A stretch of DNA of 64,000 nt, taken from contig NC_055991.1 in assembly GCF_018446385.1 (NCBI RefSeq), forward strand, positions 118,463,794 to 118,527,793, given 5' to 3'. The stretch comes from Zingiber officinale (taxonomy: Eukaryota > Streptophyta > Magnoliopsida > Zingiberales > Zingiberaceae). The notes beneath the pieces were generated by a model. It had not been told where the DNA came from and did no database searches. It worked only from the letters and a program-made list of their open reading frames with translations. This document shows positions 31,936 through 42,746 of this stretch, one piece after another. Made by a program: the position numbers and the translations under genes. How positions within the stretch are numbered: the stretch's first letter is position 1; each line of letters opens with the position of its first letter.

Positions 31936-34280
31936 ATGTTTGACAATACCACAATAACACTTACAATCCCACATGTAAGTTAGGCTAATCCTATAGCCTC
32001 CTTCTTCATGCCACTGGATAATGAACACATAAGTTAAGCTTTTCATTCTCCCCCTAAGAGGGCAAACTCCCTCTAGGTAATGAAAACCTAACTTACTTCC
32101 TTTCATTCTCCCCCTATTGGCACACATCAACCCCCTACTATTAAAACACATCAACCCGTCTTTGGACACACATCAACCTATGCTCCAATTTTGGGCACAC
32201 TTCAACAACTCAATTTGTTGAAGACTCTCCCCCTGAAGAGTTGCTCATCGTGATCACAACTTCACTCATTGTGATCAACCCAATAATGAAGGTCCCATAC
32301 CCTTCATTCTTCCTTAACCTCTCCCTTCAATGTTGACAAATACCCAACCTTGAGCATTTTCAACCACTTGAGTTGCCACTTGAAATGATGAGGATATTCA
32401 CTCCCCATTTCTTCCCATTTCAAGTTTAAATGCTCAAACTTGAGCAAGTTCACAACAGAAGGTTAACCACCTTCCAAGGTTCATGAAAAATAATTTTCAT
32501 GTCTTTAAAGAGTCCCTCCCCCTAAAGACATGGTGGTAACTTTTGTCATTGCACCAACAATGACTTGGAATCCCTAAACCATTAGGAAAACCAATTTTAG
32601 AAGTTTTGAGGTTCAAATATTCAAAATTTGAAACAAACCTCAATCTAAACTTCAACTTAGCCTTCCTTAACCAATCCATCCTTGTTTTCACATGAAAACA
32701 CCCTTTTTATGTATACAAATGTATTTTAGGGGTTTGGAATGGTCACATAGACTAAACATGGTTCAAAGATACTGAAATCAGCCTTCCCAGCCAAAATCAG
32801 CAACTTGGATCGATTGGAGTTGGGTTCCAATCGATTGAACCTGTCTGAATCGATCCACTGATCGATTCAGGCCTTGTGGATCGATCGGCTGATCGATCCA
32901 GCGAGCTACTGCCTTCTGAATCGATCCACGGATCGATTCAGGCACTCCAATCGATCCATGGATCGATCGGAGTTCTGATAGTTGCTGAAATTCCATTTCA
33001 GTCAACTTCAGAAACCCCTATAAAATTCTACAAAAATCCAAAAATCATGAAATTTCGTGTAGACATTATATAGGGCATACTTAATCATGGAAAAATAGTT
33101 TTCTATGAAAATACTTCATATTTTCAAAGATTGACACAAACTTGAAAACTTGCAAAAACTTAAGTGTTTTCTTCAAGTTTGTGTCTAACTATTCAATGGT
33201 GATTACTATCAAAAGATAGCCTTCACCAAAGTTTTCCAAAAATATTTTAAAAACATTTTCAAAACCAATATCCCATCATGTTCCTTGGGCATAATGCACA
33301 TGACTTGTACATTAGCTTTCCCAATGATGGGAAAACACATAACTATGTGTTTTGATGAACTTAAAAACTCAAATGAATGCACTAAATCAACATCTTGAGC
33401 TTTGTTCATCATCCTAACATCTCACTTGTATCTAATGTGCACTAAAGCACATACAAGTCACCTTATAGTCTTTGTGAGATGTAGATTTTGGTTTTGCCCT
33501 AATCTAGGGATCATGCATATCTATCTAGGCATTTCAAAGATATTAGACATCCACCTAGGATGTCACTTGTTAATAAGTGTTGTTAAATGCCATTTATCCT
33601 TAATTACAAGGAATTAAACTAATGCATGATAATGTTATGGCATACATCAAAATAAAATAACTTTCAAAAGAAAGATTCCTATAACTACATGATGTATGAA
33701 TGTCATGACATGGTATTTTTGGATTTTGCATAATAAAACATGAATGCAAAAATAGACATGATGTCATGGCATATGATAGGCAAACAATCATGGCAAGATT
33801 TAGCCTAAATAAAATATACCTAGATTAACTATCTAAGTATCCTTGAAATCTTAGCTAAACTTACAACTAAAACCTAGATTGCCCTAAAGTGCTTCATGAA
33901 AATGCCAAAGCCTAAATTGGCATTTCTACTTCCCTTGATTAATTTATGCCAATTGAAATTAAGCATATTCCTCAAATGTTGGCATATTTCATTTTTCCAC
34001 AAGAGTAGCACAGTTAAATTTAGGGCCGGATTGCCTTAAATTTCCTAAGAGCATACCAAAATCCCAACTTGGTAGTTCTTATGAATTTCCCAATATGTGC
34101 CATTTAAGATTAAAATCAATTCTTCCACCATTAGGCACATTTTACTCTTTCAAGGAGTAAATAATAATTTCATTTCATTTTCAAAGGTTAACAAAAACCT
34201 TGAAAATGCTCCTTGAGTGTCAATTTCCTCAAAGTTGGGTTAACTACCCTTCTAATCGGAGTTGACACTCTCTAACCCAT
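31936..34280 (-). other. E non-coding 3' internal region
   Basis: 2.3 kb, AT-rich, no credible coding frame. Contains an internal palindrome cluster at 32806-32975. No pol motif seen. Confidence 0.65.
32806..32975. repeat. internal ATCGAT palindrome cluster of E
   Basis: About nine ATCGAT words, several as GGATCGATC-N4-GATCGATCC, outside the LTR but with the same core as LTR-D. Confidence 0.8.
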
Positions 34281-36076
34281 CTATGGGGTAGAGAAGATGC
34301 TCCTAGGAACCCAACACCTATTGGTGCTCCTTGGATGCTCTAGGTATTCACTAGGGATAACTTCCCTAGATACCTTCCTAGTGACCTTGTTTGGCTTCTT
34401 GGAGGCCTTGGTCACACTTTCTAGGTCAACTCTAGGGATAGTCTCCCTTGTGACCTTGTTTGTGACTTTCTTAGACTTCTTAGAAGCCTTAGTCACATTT
34501 ATTGCAAAAATACTCTTAGGGATGACTTCCCTAGTATTTTTGGCTTGACCACTAGACCTAGGGTTTGTTCCATAAGTATATGGAACTCTATGGTAAGAGG
34601 GCACATCCTTCTTAGCCTTCGGTTTGTATCCCAACCCTCTATGGCCATTGGATGGCTTTTGTACCCCTAAACCTAGGTTATGCTCTTTTTGCCCTAATAG
34701 GATATTTTCCATCCTTTTTAGGGTCTTTTCCATTTTATCAAGTCTTGACCTCAAGACTTGATTTTCCATCACTAAGTCCTTAGTTTTTGTTTTTCCATTA
34801 AGTTCATGAGCATTTTTGTTTCTAGGCTTGTAGCTACAATCCTTAGAGTTCTTGCCTAGACTTTTACCTACATTCCTAGCCTTAGGTGTAGTAGTTTTGG
34901 CATGTAGGGCCACATGCTTTTCCTTAAAGCCCTCATGCTTCCTATTCTTATGGTAAATCGCATTAAAATGATAAAAATTAGAACTATCATGCTTTTTACC
35001 ATAATGTAAAGGAGTAGGCTCAATAAATGTTACCTTCTTCTTTACCTTGGAGGCTCCCCCTTGACTAGTGCCTCCTTGAGCCTTGACCATCTTCTTCCCC
35101 TTGAGGCATTGACTCCGGTAATGCCCCTTTTGATTGCAAGAGAAGCATATGATATGCTCCTTGCTCTTCTTTGTTCCGGGAATGGTCTCCTCGGGCTTCT
35201 CCTTGCCCTTTTGCGCCACTTGACCCTTCTTCTTGGCCAAGTTGGGACACTTGCTCTTGTAGTGCCCACTTTCCCTACACTCAAAACATATTATATGATT
35301 TTTATTTTTAATTGAAACATTTATACCTTCTTGTGTAGGGATGGCACTTGCTCCTCCATTTGCTATTTCTTGAATTTCGGAGGTGGCACCATCTTCTTCT
35401 TCTTCACTTGACCCGGATGTAGAAGCTTCTCCTTCTTCTTGATCCGGCGTCACCAAGGATTGCTCCCCCTCAATCCTAGAGGTGGAGGCTTCATCATCTT
35501 GAACATGAAACAAGGAGTATGCTCCCTCCTTGTTCCCTTCGTTGCATTCCCTTGAGGATGAAGCTTCTTGGATTTCCTCTTCTTCGGAGGTTGAGCATCT
35601 CTCAACCTCGGAGTCCTCCTCTTGGTCTTGCTCCAAAGAGTCACCCTCTCTGGATTCTTCATGATCTTGTACAGTGGAGGGGATCTCTTCATTAAGCTTG
35701 GCCAATTTGCTCCATAGCTCCTTTGCATCTTCAAACTCTCCAATTTTGCAAAGGATGGTGCTTGGCAATAAATTGACCAAAAGCTTGGTCACTTTGTCAT
35801 TTGCCTCGCACCTTTGGACTTGCTCCGGCTCCATTTGCTTTTCTTTAGAACTTTGCCCTTTGAATTTCTTGGAGCCTTGAAGCCTTCCATTAGAGCAAAC
35901 CATTGCTCTATCTCCATCATAAGAAAATTTTCGATTCTTGATTTCCAAGAATCGAAACTCGTAGAAGTGTATGGTGGAGCCACCCTTGTGTCAAATCCAA
36001 GCCCATCTTGGAATTGCATCTTGAAGTTGAGCTTGATAAAGTCTTGAACTTGAAGAATTTGCTCCAACTTCTTCAC
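34281..36076 (-). pseudogene. E gag, one frameshift, two zinc knuckles
   Basis: The capsid N-terminus is in one frame (36076 to about 35850, with SFDSWKSRIENFLMMEIEQW). The long frame 35948-34281 continues it after a frameshift near 35820-35860. The long frame has an acidic Ser/Glu linker, two intact CX2CX4HX4C knuckles (CFECRESGHYKSKC and CFSCNQKGHYRSQC), a basic region, a predicted coiled coil (LVMENQVLRSRLDKMEKTLK) and Lys/Thr repeats of the KASKKxKKVT type. It ends with NRCWVPRS, the motif that in related gags marks the border to pol; pol is absent. Confidence 0.88.
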
Positions 36077-36137
36077 CCTCTAGCTTTTCTTGTTATGCTT
36101 GACCCTTCCTACGATGATTCCGGTGAAGAGCGGTCTT

Positions 36138-36151
36138 GCTCTGATACCACT
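36138..36151 (-). other. primer-binding site of E
   Basis: Minus strand AGTGGTATCAGAGC. Confidence 0.85.
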
Positions 36152-36268
36152 TGTTAGGACCAAAAGTAGCTAGAGGGGGTGAATAGCTCGTCACGTTCGT
36201 TGCTTGTTTCTTCAAGGATATGCAGTGGAAAAAAACAAAAAACACACAACGCTAACAAGGTTGGTTTA

Positions 36269-36304
36269 CTTGGTATCCACCTCACAAGAGGTGACTAATC
36301 CAAG
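36269..36304 (-). other. predicted LTR RNA stem-loop
   Basis: As in LTR-D: CTTGG/CCAAG and CACCTC/GAGGTG. Confidence 0.55.
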
Positions 36305-36627
36305 GATCCACACCATGCACGCACCCGCCACTATGAAAACACTCCTTTTCGGTAACTACCGAGGGCGGAGAAGCCCTACAAGACTCTCAGTACAAGAAGA
36401 AAGGAAAGGGAAACTAAATACAAGCGCAAAGCTTACAATGAGTACAGAAAACCCTAACCCTAGCTTCTCTTCTTGCCTTTGATCCGCCTCTTGACTTGGA
36501 AAGCTTCCAAGATCCTTCAAGAATCAAGCGATCTGATCTTTGAGAGCGCCAGAGAAGTTGGCGAAAGATCCGAGTGAATCGAGAAGAGATACCAATCAAT
36601 TCTGCAGCTCTTTATTAAATCGCAAAA

Positions 36628-36880
36628 ATGTCTTAATCGATTATCCCAATCGATTCCCTCTCTTGTGACGAAAACACTACCTAATCAATGGCTGAATCGA
36701 TTGGGTCAATTGATTTAACCATGTTTTTCGTGAATTCCTATTCACGAATCTCCTAGCCCTAATTGATTGGGCTCGACTCAATCGATTGACAAATTGATTC
36801 AGGCTCTTTTTGTATTCTCGCAAGGACCTCCTAATTGATTACCTAATCGATTAGCTTAGGGTCAATTGATTGCCCTGACT
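36628..36880. repeat. palindrome cluster, core AATCGATT
   Basis: About eleven AATCGATT or AATTGATT words with AT-rich spacers; same position as the GGATCGATCC cluster of LTR-D. Confidence 0.8.
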
Positions 36881-37552
36881 TGTTTAATCCAAGTCTAGAG
36901 TTCCTTTGCTCAATCTCTAATCCACCGCCACCTGTTGGGACTTCTCCGTCAAGTGTCCGTTCAATCCTTTGACCCACTTGAACTTTTCTCATTGTGCCAA
37001 GTGTTCGGTCCTCCATGACCAACTTGGATTTCCAAACACTAAATGTCTGGTCAACCTTTGACCCACCGGACTTTTCTTCTCATGCCAAGTATCCGGTCTA
37101 TCTTTGACCCACCGGACTTTTCTTCTCGTGCCAAGTGTCAGTCCTCTATGACTCACTTAAACTTCCAAACACTAGGTGTCCGATCTACCTTTGACCCACC
37201 TAGATTTTCCAATGTCTGACTTCACTCACTAGGATTTTCCCACTAGATTTCACTCACTAGGGTTTTCCATCCGCCAGCTTCACTCACTAGGACTTTCCAT
37301 CTGCCTAGCTTCACTCACTAGGACTTTCACCTGGCTTCACTCACCAGGACTTTCACCTAGTTTCACTCACCAGGATTTCCTTCTGCCTAGCTTCACTCAC
37401 TAGGACTTCCCAGTCAAGTATCCGGTCACTCCCTTGACCTACTTGACTCTTCTTCAATCAATATCTTATTGTCAAACATCTAAACCCAAACCAAGACTCA
37501 GCTTGGTTAACCAGGTCAACCTTGACCTGAGGGATATTGCACCAACATTTCT

Positions 37553-38101
37553 TTCTACCAAACTTCACTCACTAGGGCTTTCCATCTGTCTGACTTCACT
37601 CATCAAGACTTTCCATCTGCCTGGCTTCACTCATCAGGACTTTCATCTAGCTTTACTCACTAGAATTTTTCCACTGCCCGGCTTCACTCACCGGGATTTT
37701 CACCTACCTAGCTTCACTTACTAGGTCTTTCACCTGACTTCACTCACTAGGATTTTCCAACTGCCTAGCTTCACTCACTAGGTCTTTCACCTGGCTTCAC
37801 TCACCAGGATTTCCCAACTGCCTAGCTTCACTCACCAGGACTTTCACCTGCCTAACCTCCAATTAGGACTTTCTCAGTCAAGTATCCGGTCAACCCTTTG
37901 ACCTACTTGACTCTTCACATCTAACTAGTCAGTCCTTGACCAGAGGGGAATTGTATCAACAATCTCCCCAATCGAACGATTACATCTGTAATCTTTATAT
38001 AGTATTGTCAAACATCGAAACTCAAATATCAAGACTCAAGTTTGAGCCAACTCAAGCTTAGTCAACCAGGTCAACCTTGACCTAGGGATATTGTACCAAC
38101 A
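37553..38101 (-). mobile_element. E-A 5' LTR, segment 4 of 4
   Basis: Resumes after the second TTTCT with CACTAGGACTTT minisatellite repeats and ends GGATATTGTACCAACA at 38101, matching the ends of LTR-D and LTR-E. H pol sequence follows at once. Confidence 0.8.
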
Positions 38102-38688
38102 TGAAGAGTCTTGAAGATGAAACACTTATTTTCTTACTACTATATGTAGATTATATGCTTATTGTTGTGAAGAAAATGAAAGAGGTTGATAAATTGAAGA
38201 GACTACTGAGCAAGGTATTTAACATGAAAATTTTAGAAGAGGCCAAGAAGATTCTTGGGATAGAGATTCACAGGGATAGAGCTGTAGAGAGATTATGGTT
38301 GTCTCAACGTAGCTTTGTGGAGAAGATGTTGGATAGGTTCAACATGAAGAATGCAAAGTCGGAGAGTACACCCCTAGCGCATCACTTCAAGTTATCTAGT
38401 ACACAGTGTCCAAAGACGGATGACGAGATCTAAGAGATGTCAAAGATTCCTTATAACAGTGTAGTTGGTTGCCTAATGTATGTCATGGTTTGTACGAGAT
38501 CAGATTTGGCGCAAGCAGTTAGTATGGTAAACAAGTTTCTCTCAAATCCTGGTCGACCACATTAGGATGCAGTGAAGTGGATTTTTAGGTACTTGAGAAA
38601 TACAACTGATTATAACATCATATTCAGTAGACAACCGGAAGATCCTTCAGTTGCTGGGTACGTAGATGTGGACTATGCAGGAGATTTA
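38102..38688 (+). pseudogene. element H pol fragment: RT end and RNase H start
   Basis: Copia RT: LIFLLLYVDYMLIVVKKMKE, where the catalytic YVDD is now YVDY, then FNMKILEEAKKILGIEI. A TAA at 38431 and a TAG near 38560 interrupt the same frame. YNSVVGCLMYVMVCTRSDLA and WIFRYLRNTTDYNI lead into RNase H (PSVAGYVDVDYAGD). The fragment ends at the TSD ATTTA of the next insertion and resumes at 42747. Confidence 0.85.
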
Positions 38689-39098
38689 TGTTGGAACCCC
38701 AAGGTTGTTTTGATGTGATCAACAAGTTAAGTTAGGTCCTGTCGTGTTGTTGACCTTGTGTCTAAGTGTGCAAGAGCTTAGAAGCACAAGGAGTCGAGCA
38801 AAAGACGCAGCTAGCGAGAAGGACGGTACGGGAGGGAGCCAACGGGCTCAGTGCATCTGAGGTATGTGGCGCTGCGGAAGAGTAAGCGGCCAAACGAGAA
38901 AGTGGCGCGCGGCGTTTCTGAGGGACGAGAAGCCGGAGCGGAAGGTTGCTCGAGAAGGTCGGAAGTTGGGTTCGGGTGAGCCCTATTCAGGATGGCCGAG
39001 ATCACCTAAGCGAGCGAAAGACCCGGATTGAGGCAAACGGAGCCGGAGCAGAAGACTCGAGCTGAAAAAGTCAACGAGGTTGACTTTTCCCACCTGAG

Positions 39099-39255
39099 GC
39101 GTCCGGAACAGTCCGGGGGTGCCCGGAACAGCCCAGGGCGCCCGGAACCATTTCGGGAGCCCGGAGTTGACTTTTTGACCAGGATTGCGTCAAACACGAT
39201 CCGTTACAAAGGGATAAAATTTTATCCCCTCGCAGGCGCCTGGAACCCTTCCAGC
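39099..39255. repeat. palindrome cluster, core GGGCGCCCGG
   Basis: GGGTGCCCGGAACAG, GGGCGCCCGGAACC and related words; it ends about 20 bp before the TATA box. Confidence 0.75.
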
Positions 39256-39270
39256 CGCCCCGACCAAGGC

Positions 39271-39279
39271 TATAAATAC
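39271..39279 (+). promoter_or_regulatory. LTR TATA box
   Basis: GGCTATAAATACAGCC, between the palindrome cluster and the leader. Confidence 0.65.
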
Positions 39280-39427
39280 AGCCTTAGTCCAGAAGCTTCA
39301 TATCATCTCAAGAATTGTAATTCCAACACTTGTGTGCTTCCTTTAGAGCTTAGCTTCTTTCTTTTTGCGCTTTCACTGCTGTAAGAGGCTTCTCCGCCTG
39401 AAGGAGATATTCTAGTGTGTTCCACTT

Positions 39428-39460
39428 CTTGGATTAACAACCTCCCCGATTGTAACCAAG
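39428..39460 (+). other. predicted LTR RNA stem-loop
   Basis: CTTGG/CCAAG outer and ACAACC/GATTGT inner arms (one mismatch), followed by TAAAC. Confidence 0.5.
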
Positions 39461-39603
39461 TAAACATCTTGTGCCTCTTTTTTCTATTTTGATTTATCGC
39501 TTTTCTATTTTATACAAGTGTTATTTTGAAAGCACGAGAAGGGTTTATTTTTATTTTTGCAAGCAATTCAACCCCCCTTCTAGCCGACCGTCGTGATCCA
39601 ATA

Positions 39604-39617
39604 AGTGATATCAGAGC
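39604..39617 (+). other. primer-binding site
   Basis: AGTGATATCAGAGC: initiator-Met type with one G-to-A change. Confidence 0.75.
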
Positions 39618-39662
39618 GAGAACGCTTCAGGAGAACTAACCGCCGAACGAAGCACCGAACTA

Positions 39663-40799
39663 ATGGTCGGATCAAGCATCTACCCGTCAAAATTCGAAGG
39701 GGAATTTGTTACTTGGAAAAAGCGAATGTAGGTATTTTTCAAAACCGATTTTGAATTACTTCTTATAATGAAATTTGGTTTTGTAGTACCAGAGGGCAAA
39801 GAAAAATATCAATGAATGAAAAAGGAACAGGGCGACTACGTGGTAAACGGTAAAGCGGAGTATCATCTCATGAACGTTCTTCCACCACAAGAAGCAAACC
39901 GAATCGGCAACTATGACTCCGCGAAGGAACTTTGGAAAAAGTTCCTTGAGTTACACGAAGGGACGCTCGAAGCCAAGCTCGCAAGACGGGATCTATTTCG
40001 CAACCAGCTCACCAACCCGTGACTTGGAGAAGACGAAACAACTGTGCATCTGCACTCGAGAGTCAAAGAACTTATCACCGAACTTTCGAATCTCGGAGAA
40101 AAGGTAAGTAACCGAGATTCACTCAGGTATGCATTAAATTCTTTTCCTAGAAATACGAAATGGACATCACTAGTAGATGTCTTTTATATTTCTAAAGATT
40201 TAGAAAAAATTACTTTAGAAGAATTATTCTCGACATTTGAAGTGCATAAATCAAGATGTGCAGGTACGAAGAAGCCCAAGCACAACGTCGCCTTCAAAGC
40301 ATCGAGAGACGAACCTGAGTCAGAGTCCTCTCTCGACAACGAGGAAATGGTTATGATGGTAAGGCGTTTCAAGAAACTTTGTAAATCTAAAAATACTAAC
40401 CATTCGCAGGGTAGAAAGAAAAGAACGATCCGCTGCTACCACTGCAACAAAGAAGGGCATGTCAAGGACAACTGCCCCAAATTGAGGAAAAATGACAAGG
40501 ACAAAGGTAAGAAACCTGTCCAAAAACTCAAGGCCCTAAAAGTGATGTGGGACGATACGTCGTCCGAATCGAAAGTCAAGGCCTTCTCCGGACTTACACT
40601 AATGGCAAGTCATCAAGACGACTGCGAGTCAAGCTCTTCCGAAATGAGCATCGAGAGCATCAATGAAGGGGGAGCTACGTCGGAAGATAGCAGTAGTTCA
40701 AGGGGAGACACGGACAACGAGATCGACAAGGTAAGTCAGGTACGATCTCTTCCTCCCGATAAACTATTTAAGTTTATTAAACTATTAACTAAGGATTAA
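39663..40799 (+). pseudogene. gag with three in-frame stops
   Basis: The ATG at 39663 opens a frame related to E-B gag (SIYPSKFEGEFVTWKKRM). The frame is continuous to 40799 apart from stops at 39729-39731 (TAG), 39813-39815 (TGA) and 40020-40022 (TGA). Capsid motifs: LHEGTLEAKLARRDLF and NRDSLRYALNSFPRNTKW. An intact knuckle CYHCNKEGHVKDNC lies near 40434, followed by a Ser/Glu-rich tail. All lesions are single-base nonsense changes without frameshifts. Confidence 0.85.
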
Positions 40800-41828
40800 T
40801 GTAAATTAGAAAAAAGAAATTTAAAATTTAAAAGTAATACTTGCTAAATCTTGCCCTTTAGAGGAGTTAGACAAATTAAAATTAGAAAATGATAATTTAA
40901 AAATATAAGTAAATAACTTGAAAAATTGTGCATACTCATCTAATATAAATGTTAGAAAATTTAATAATCTAAATTAGTACTTATACCACAAGGGACAAAT
41001 TAGGCATATCTCAAAAAAGTATGTCCCTAAGAAATTTTTAGTCAATCCAGTAGGTTGGAACCTATATTGGGTTCCAAAGTCCTGTTTAACTTGAACCATT
41101 AATTAGATTTAGAGCTTTCAACGAGAAAATTAGACATTAAAATTTCTTTATGAGGTTTTGTCTAAGAAAGTGATTGTTGCTCCAATAACCAAGAGGGTCT
41201 AGTACCTCGCCACTGCCTGGAAGCTAAAATATTGAAAGAAAATGTTTAATTAACTTTCTGATAAAGCATTTAGATTGAAATTTAAATAATGCCTTTAAAA
41301 ATAGTTTTTCGAAACATTTTTTTAATATTTCAAATTTTTTATATACTTAAAAAAAATTGCGTAAAATTGTCACTTAGAAAAATTCTCAAAAATTGCCTAA
41401 ATTAAAATTTCTTCTAAAATTGTAGCTTAAATTTTTTTTCTTAAAGTTTTTATGTAGAAAATTCTCAAAAATTTAAGTTAGAATTTTTTTTTCAAAAATA
41501 TTTCTTTTGCAAATTATATAACTTAGAATCTTGTTTAAACTTAGATTTTTTTATTTAGAAACCTTGTTGAAAATTATTACAAATTTTTAAGTAAAATCTT
41601 GGAAATTATTTTCAAAATCTTCTAAGTTTTAACCCTTAGATTTTTTTCTTGAACCCCATTTTTTATGTGATCAAATGGGGGGAAGGAAAAGTATAAGTCT
41701 AGGGGGAGGTAGACTAATTTTTTTCTAAAATTTTCTATCTTTTTGCACTCTATTGCAATATTAGATTTTTTTTATTATGTCTATTTACCCTAGCTTATCT
41801 TGGGTTGCTCACATAAAAAAGGGGGAGA
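40800..41828 (+). other. AT-rich post-gag region with PPT
   Basis: Degenerate coiled-coil-like remainder of gag up to 'ggttggaacctatattgggt' (GWNLYWVPKSC in translation, the gag end motif) at 41050-41090. Then AT-rich noncoding DNA to the PPT. No pol. Confidence 0.6.
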
Positions 41829-42234
41829 TGTTTGGAACCCCAAGGTTGTTTTAATGTGATCAACAAGTTAAGTTAGGTCTTGTCGTGTTTTTAACCTTGT
41901 GTCTAAGTGTGCAAGAGCTTAGGAGTACAGGGAGTTGAGCAAAAGAAACAGCTAGCGAGAAGGACGACACGGGAGGGAGCCGACGGGCTCAGTGCGTCTG
42001 AGGTACGAGGCACTGCGGAAGAGTACGCGGGCGGATGAGAAGGAGGCGCGTGGCGTTTCCGAGGGACGAGAAGCCGGAGCGGAAGGTTGCTCGAGAAGGC
42101 CGGAAGTTGGGTTCGGGTGAGCCCTATTTCGGATGGTCAAGATCACCCAAGCGAGCGGAAAACCTGGACTGAGGCGAACGGAGCCGGAGCAGAAGACCCA
42201 GGCTGAAAAAGTCAACGAGGTTGACTTTTCCCAC

Positions 42235-42405
42235 TCGGGGTGCCCGGAATAGTCTAGGGCGCCCGGAACAGCCCGGGGCGCCCAGAACCATTCCGAGCGC
42301 CCAGAGTTGACTTTTTGATCAGGATCGCATTAAACGCGATTCGTTGCGAAGGGATAAAATTTTATCCCCTCCCAGCCACCTGGAACTCTTCCAAGCGCCC
42401 TGACC
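42235..42405. repeat. palindrome cluster, core GGGCGCCCGG
   Basis: Counterpart of 39099-39255, more mutated. Confidence 0.7.
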
Positions 42406-42410
42406 AAGGC

Positions 42411-42420
42411 TATAAATATA
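42411..42420 (+). promoter_or_regulatory. LTR TATA box (3' LTR copy)
   Basis: GGCTATAAATATAGC. Confidence 0.55.
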
Positions 42421-42566
42421 GCTTTGGTCCAGAAGCTTCATATCATCTCAAGAATTGTAATTCCAACACTTGTGTGCTTCCTTTAGAGCTTAGCTTCTTT
42501 CTTTTTGCGTTTTCACTGCTGTAAGAGGCTTCTCCGCCTGAAGGAGATATTCTAGTGCGTGTCACT

Positions 42567-42599
42567 CCTTAGATTAACAACCTCCCAGTTGTAACTAAG
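42567..42599 (+). other. predicted LTR RNA stem-loop with paired change
   Basis: Outer arms CTTAG/CTAAG instead of CTTGG/CCAAG, both sides changed so that pairing is kept; inner ACAAC/GTTGT perfect. Confidence 0.5.
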
Positions 42600-42746
42600 A
42601 AAACATCTTGTGCTTCTTTTTCTATTTTAATTTATCGCTTTTCTATTTTATACAAGTGTTATTTTGAAAGTTCGAGAATAGTTGGTTTTTATTTTTGCAG
42701 GCTATTCAACCCCCCTTCTATCCAACCGCTGCGATCCAACAATTTA

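Larger units (their letters stand above)
30505..37547 (-). mobile_element. gag-only LTR retrotransposon E
   Basis: TSD TTTCT (30500-30504 and 37548-37552) proves a single insertion. 5' LTR 37547 to 36152, PBS 36138-36151, gag 36076-34281, long non-coding 3' part, PPT at 31920-31935 (sense AAAAAGGGGGAGAT), 3' LTR 31919 to 30505. No pol. LTR ends are near-identical but the central modules differ. Confidence 0.92.
36152..37547 (-). mobile_element. E 5' LTR (LTR-E)
   Basis: 1396 bp. The first ~430 bp and last ~250 bp match LTR-D almost base for base. The centre (about 36590-37230) carries an AATCGATT cluster instead of GGATCGATCC. Confidence 0.9.
38689..39603 (+). mobile_element. 5' LTR of the 38689 element
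   Basis: 915 bp, TGTTGGAACC to GATCCAATA (terminal CA mutated to TA). GGGCGCCCGG cluster, TATA, stem-loop and LTR-end box (sense TTCAACCCCCCTTCTAG) occur in that order. Confidence 0.9.
38689..42741 (+). mobile_element. gag-only LTR retrotransposon in H
   Basis: TSD ATTTA (38684-38688 and 42742-42746). 5' LTR 38689-39603, PBS 39604-39617, decayed gag 39663-40799, AT-rich remainder, PPT 41814-41828 (AAAAAAGGGGGAGA), 3' LTR 41829-42741. The internal region is only 2225 bp and lacks pol. LTRs differ by several percent. Solo LTR-C (15614-16633) is from the same family. Confidence 0.93.
41829..42741 (+). mobile_element. 3' LTR of the 38689 element
   Basis: 913 bp, TGTTTGGAACC to GATCCAACA. Same modules as the 5' LTR. 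Confidence 0.9.
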
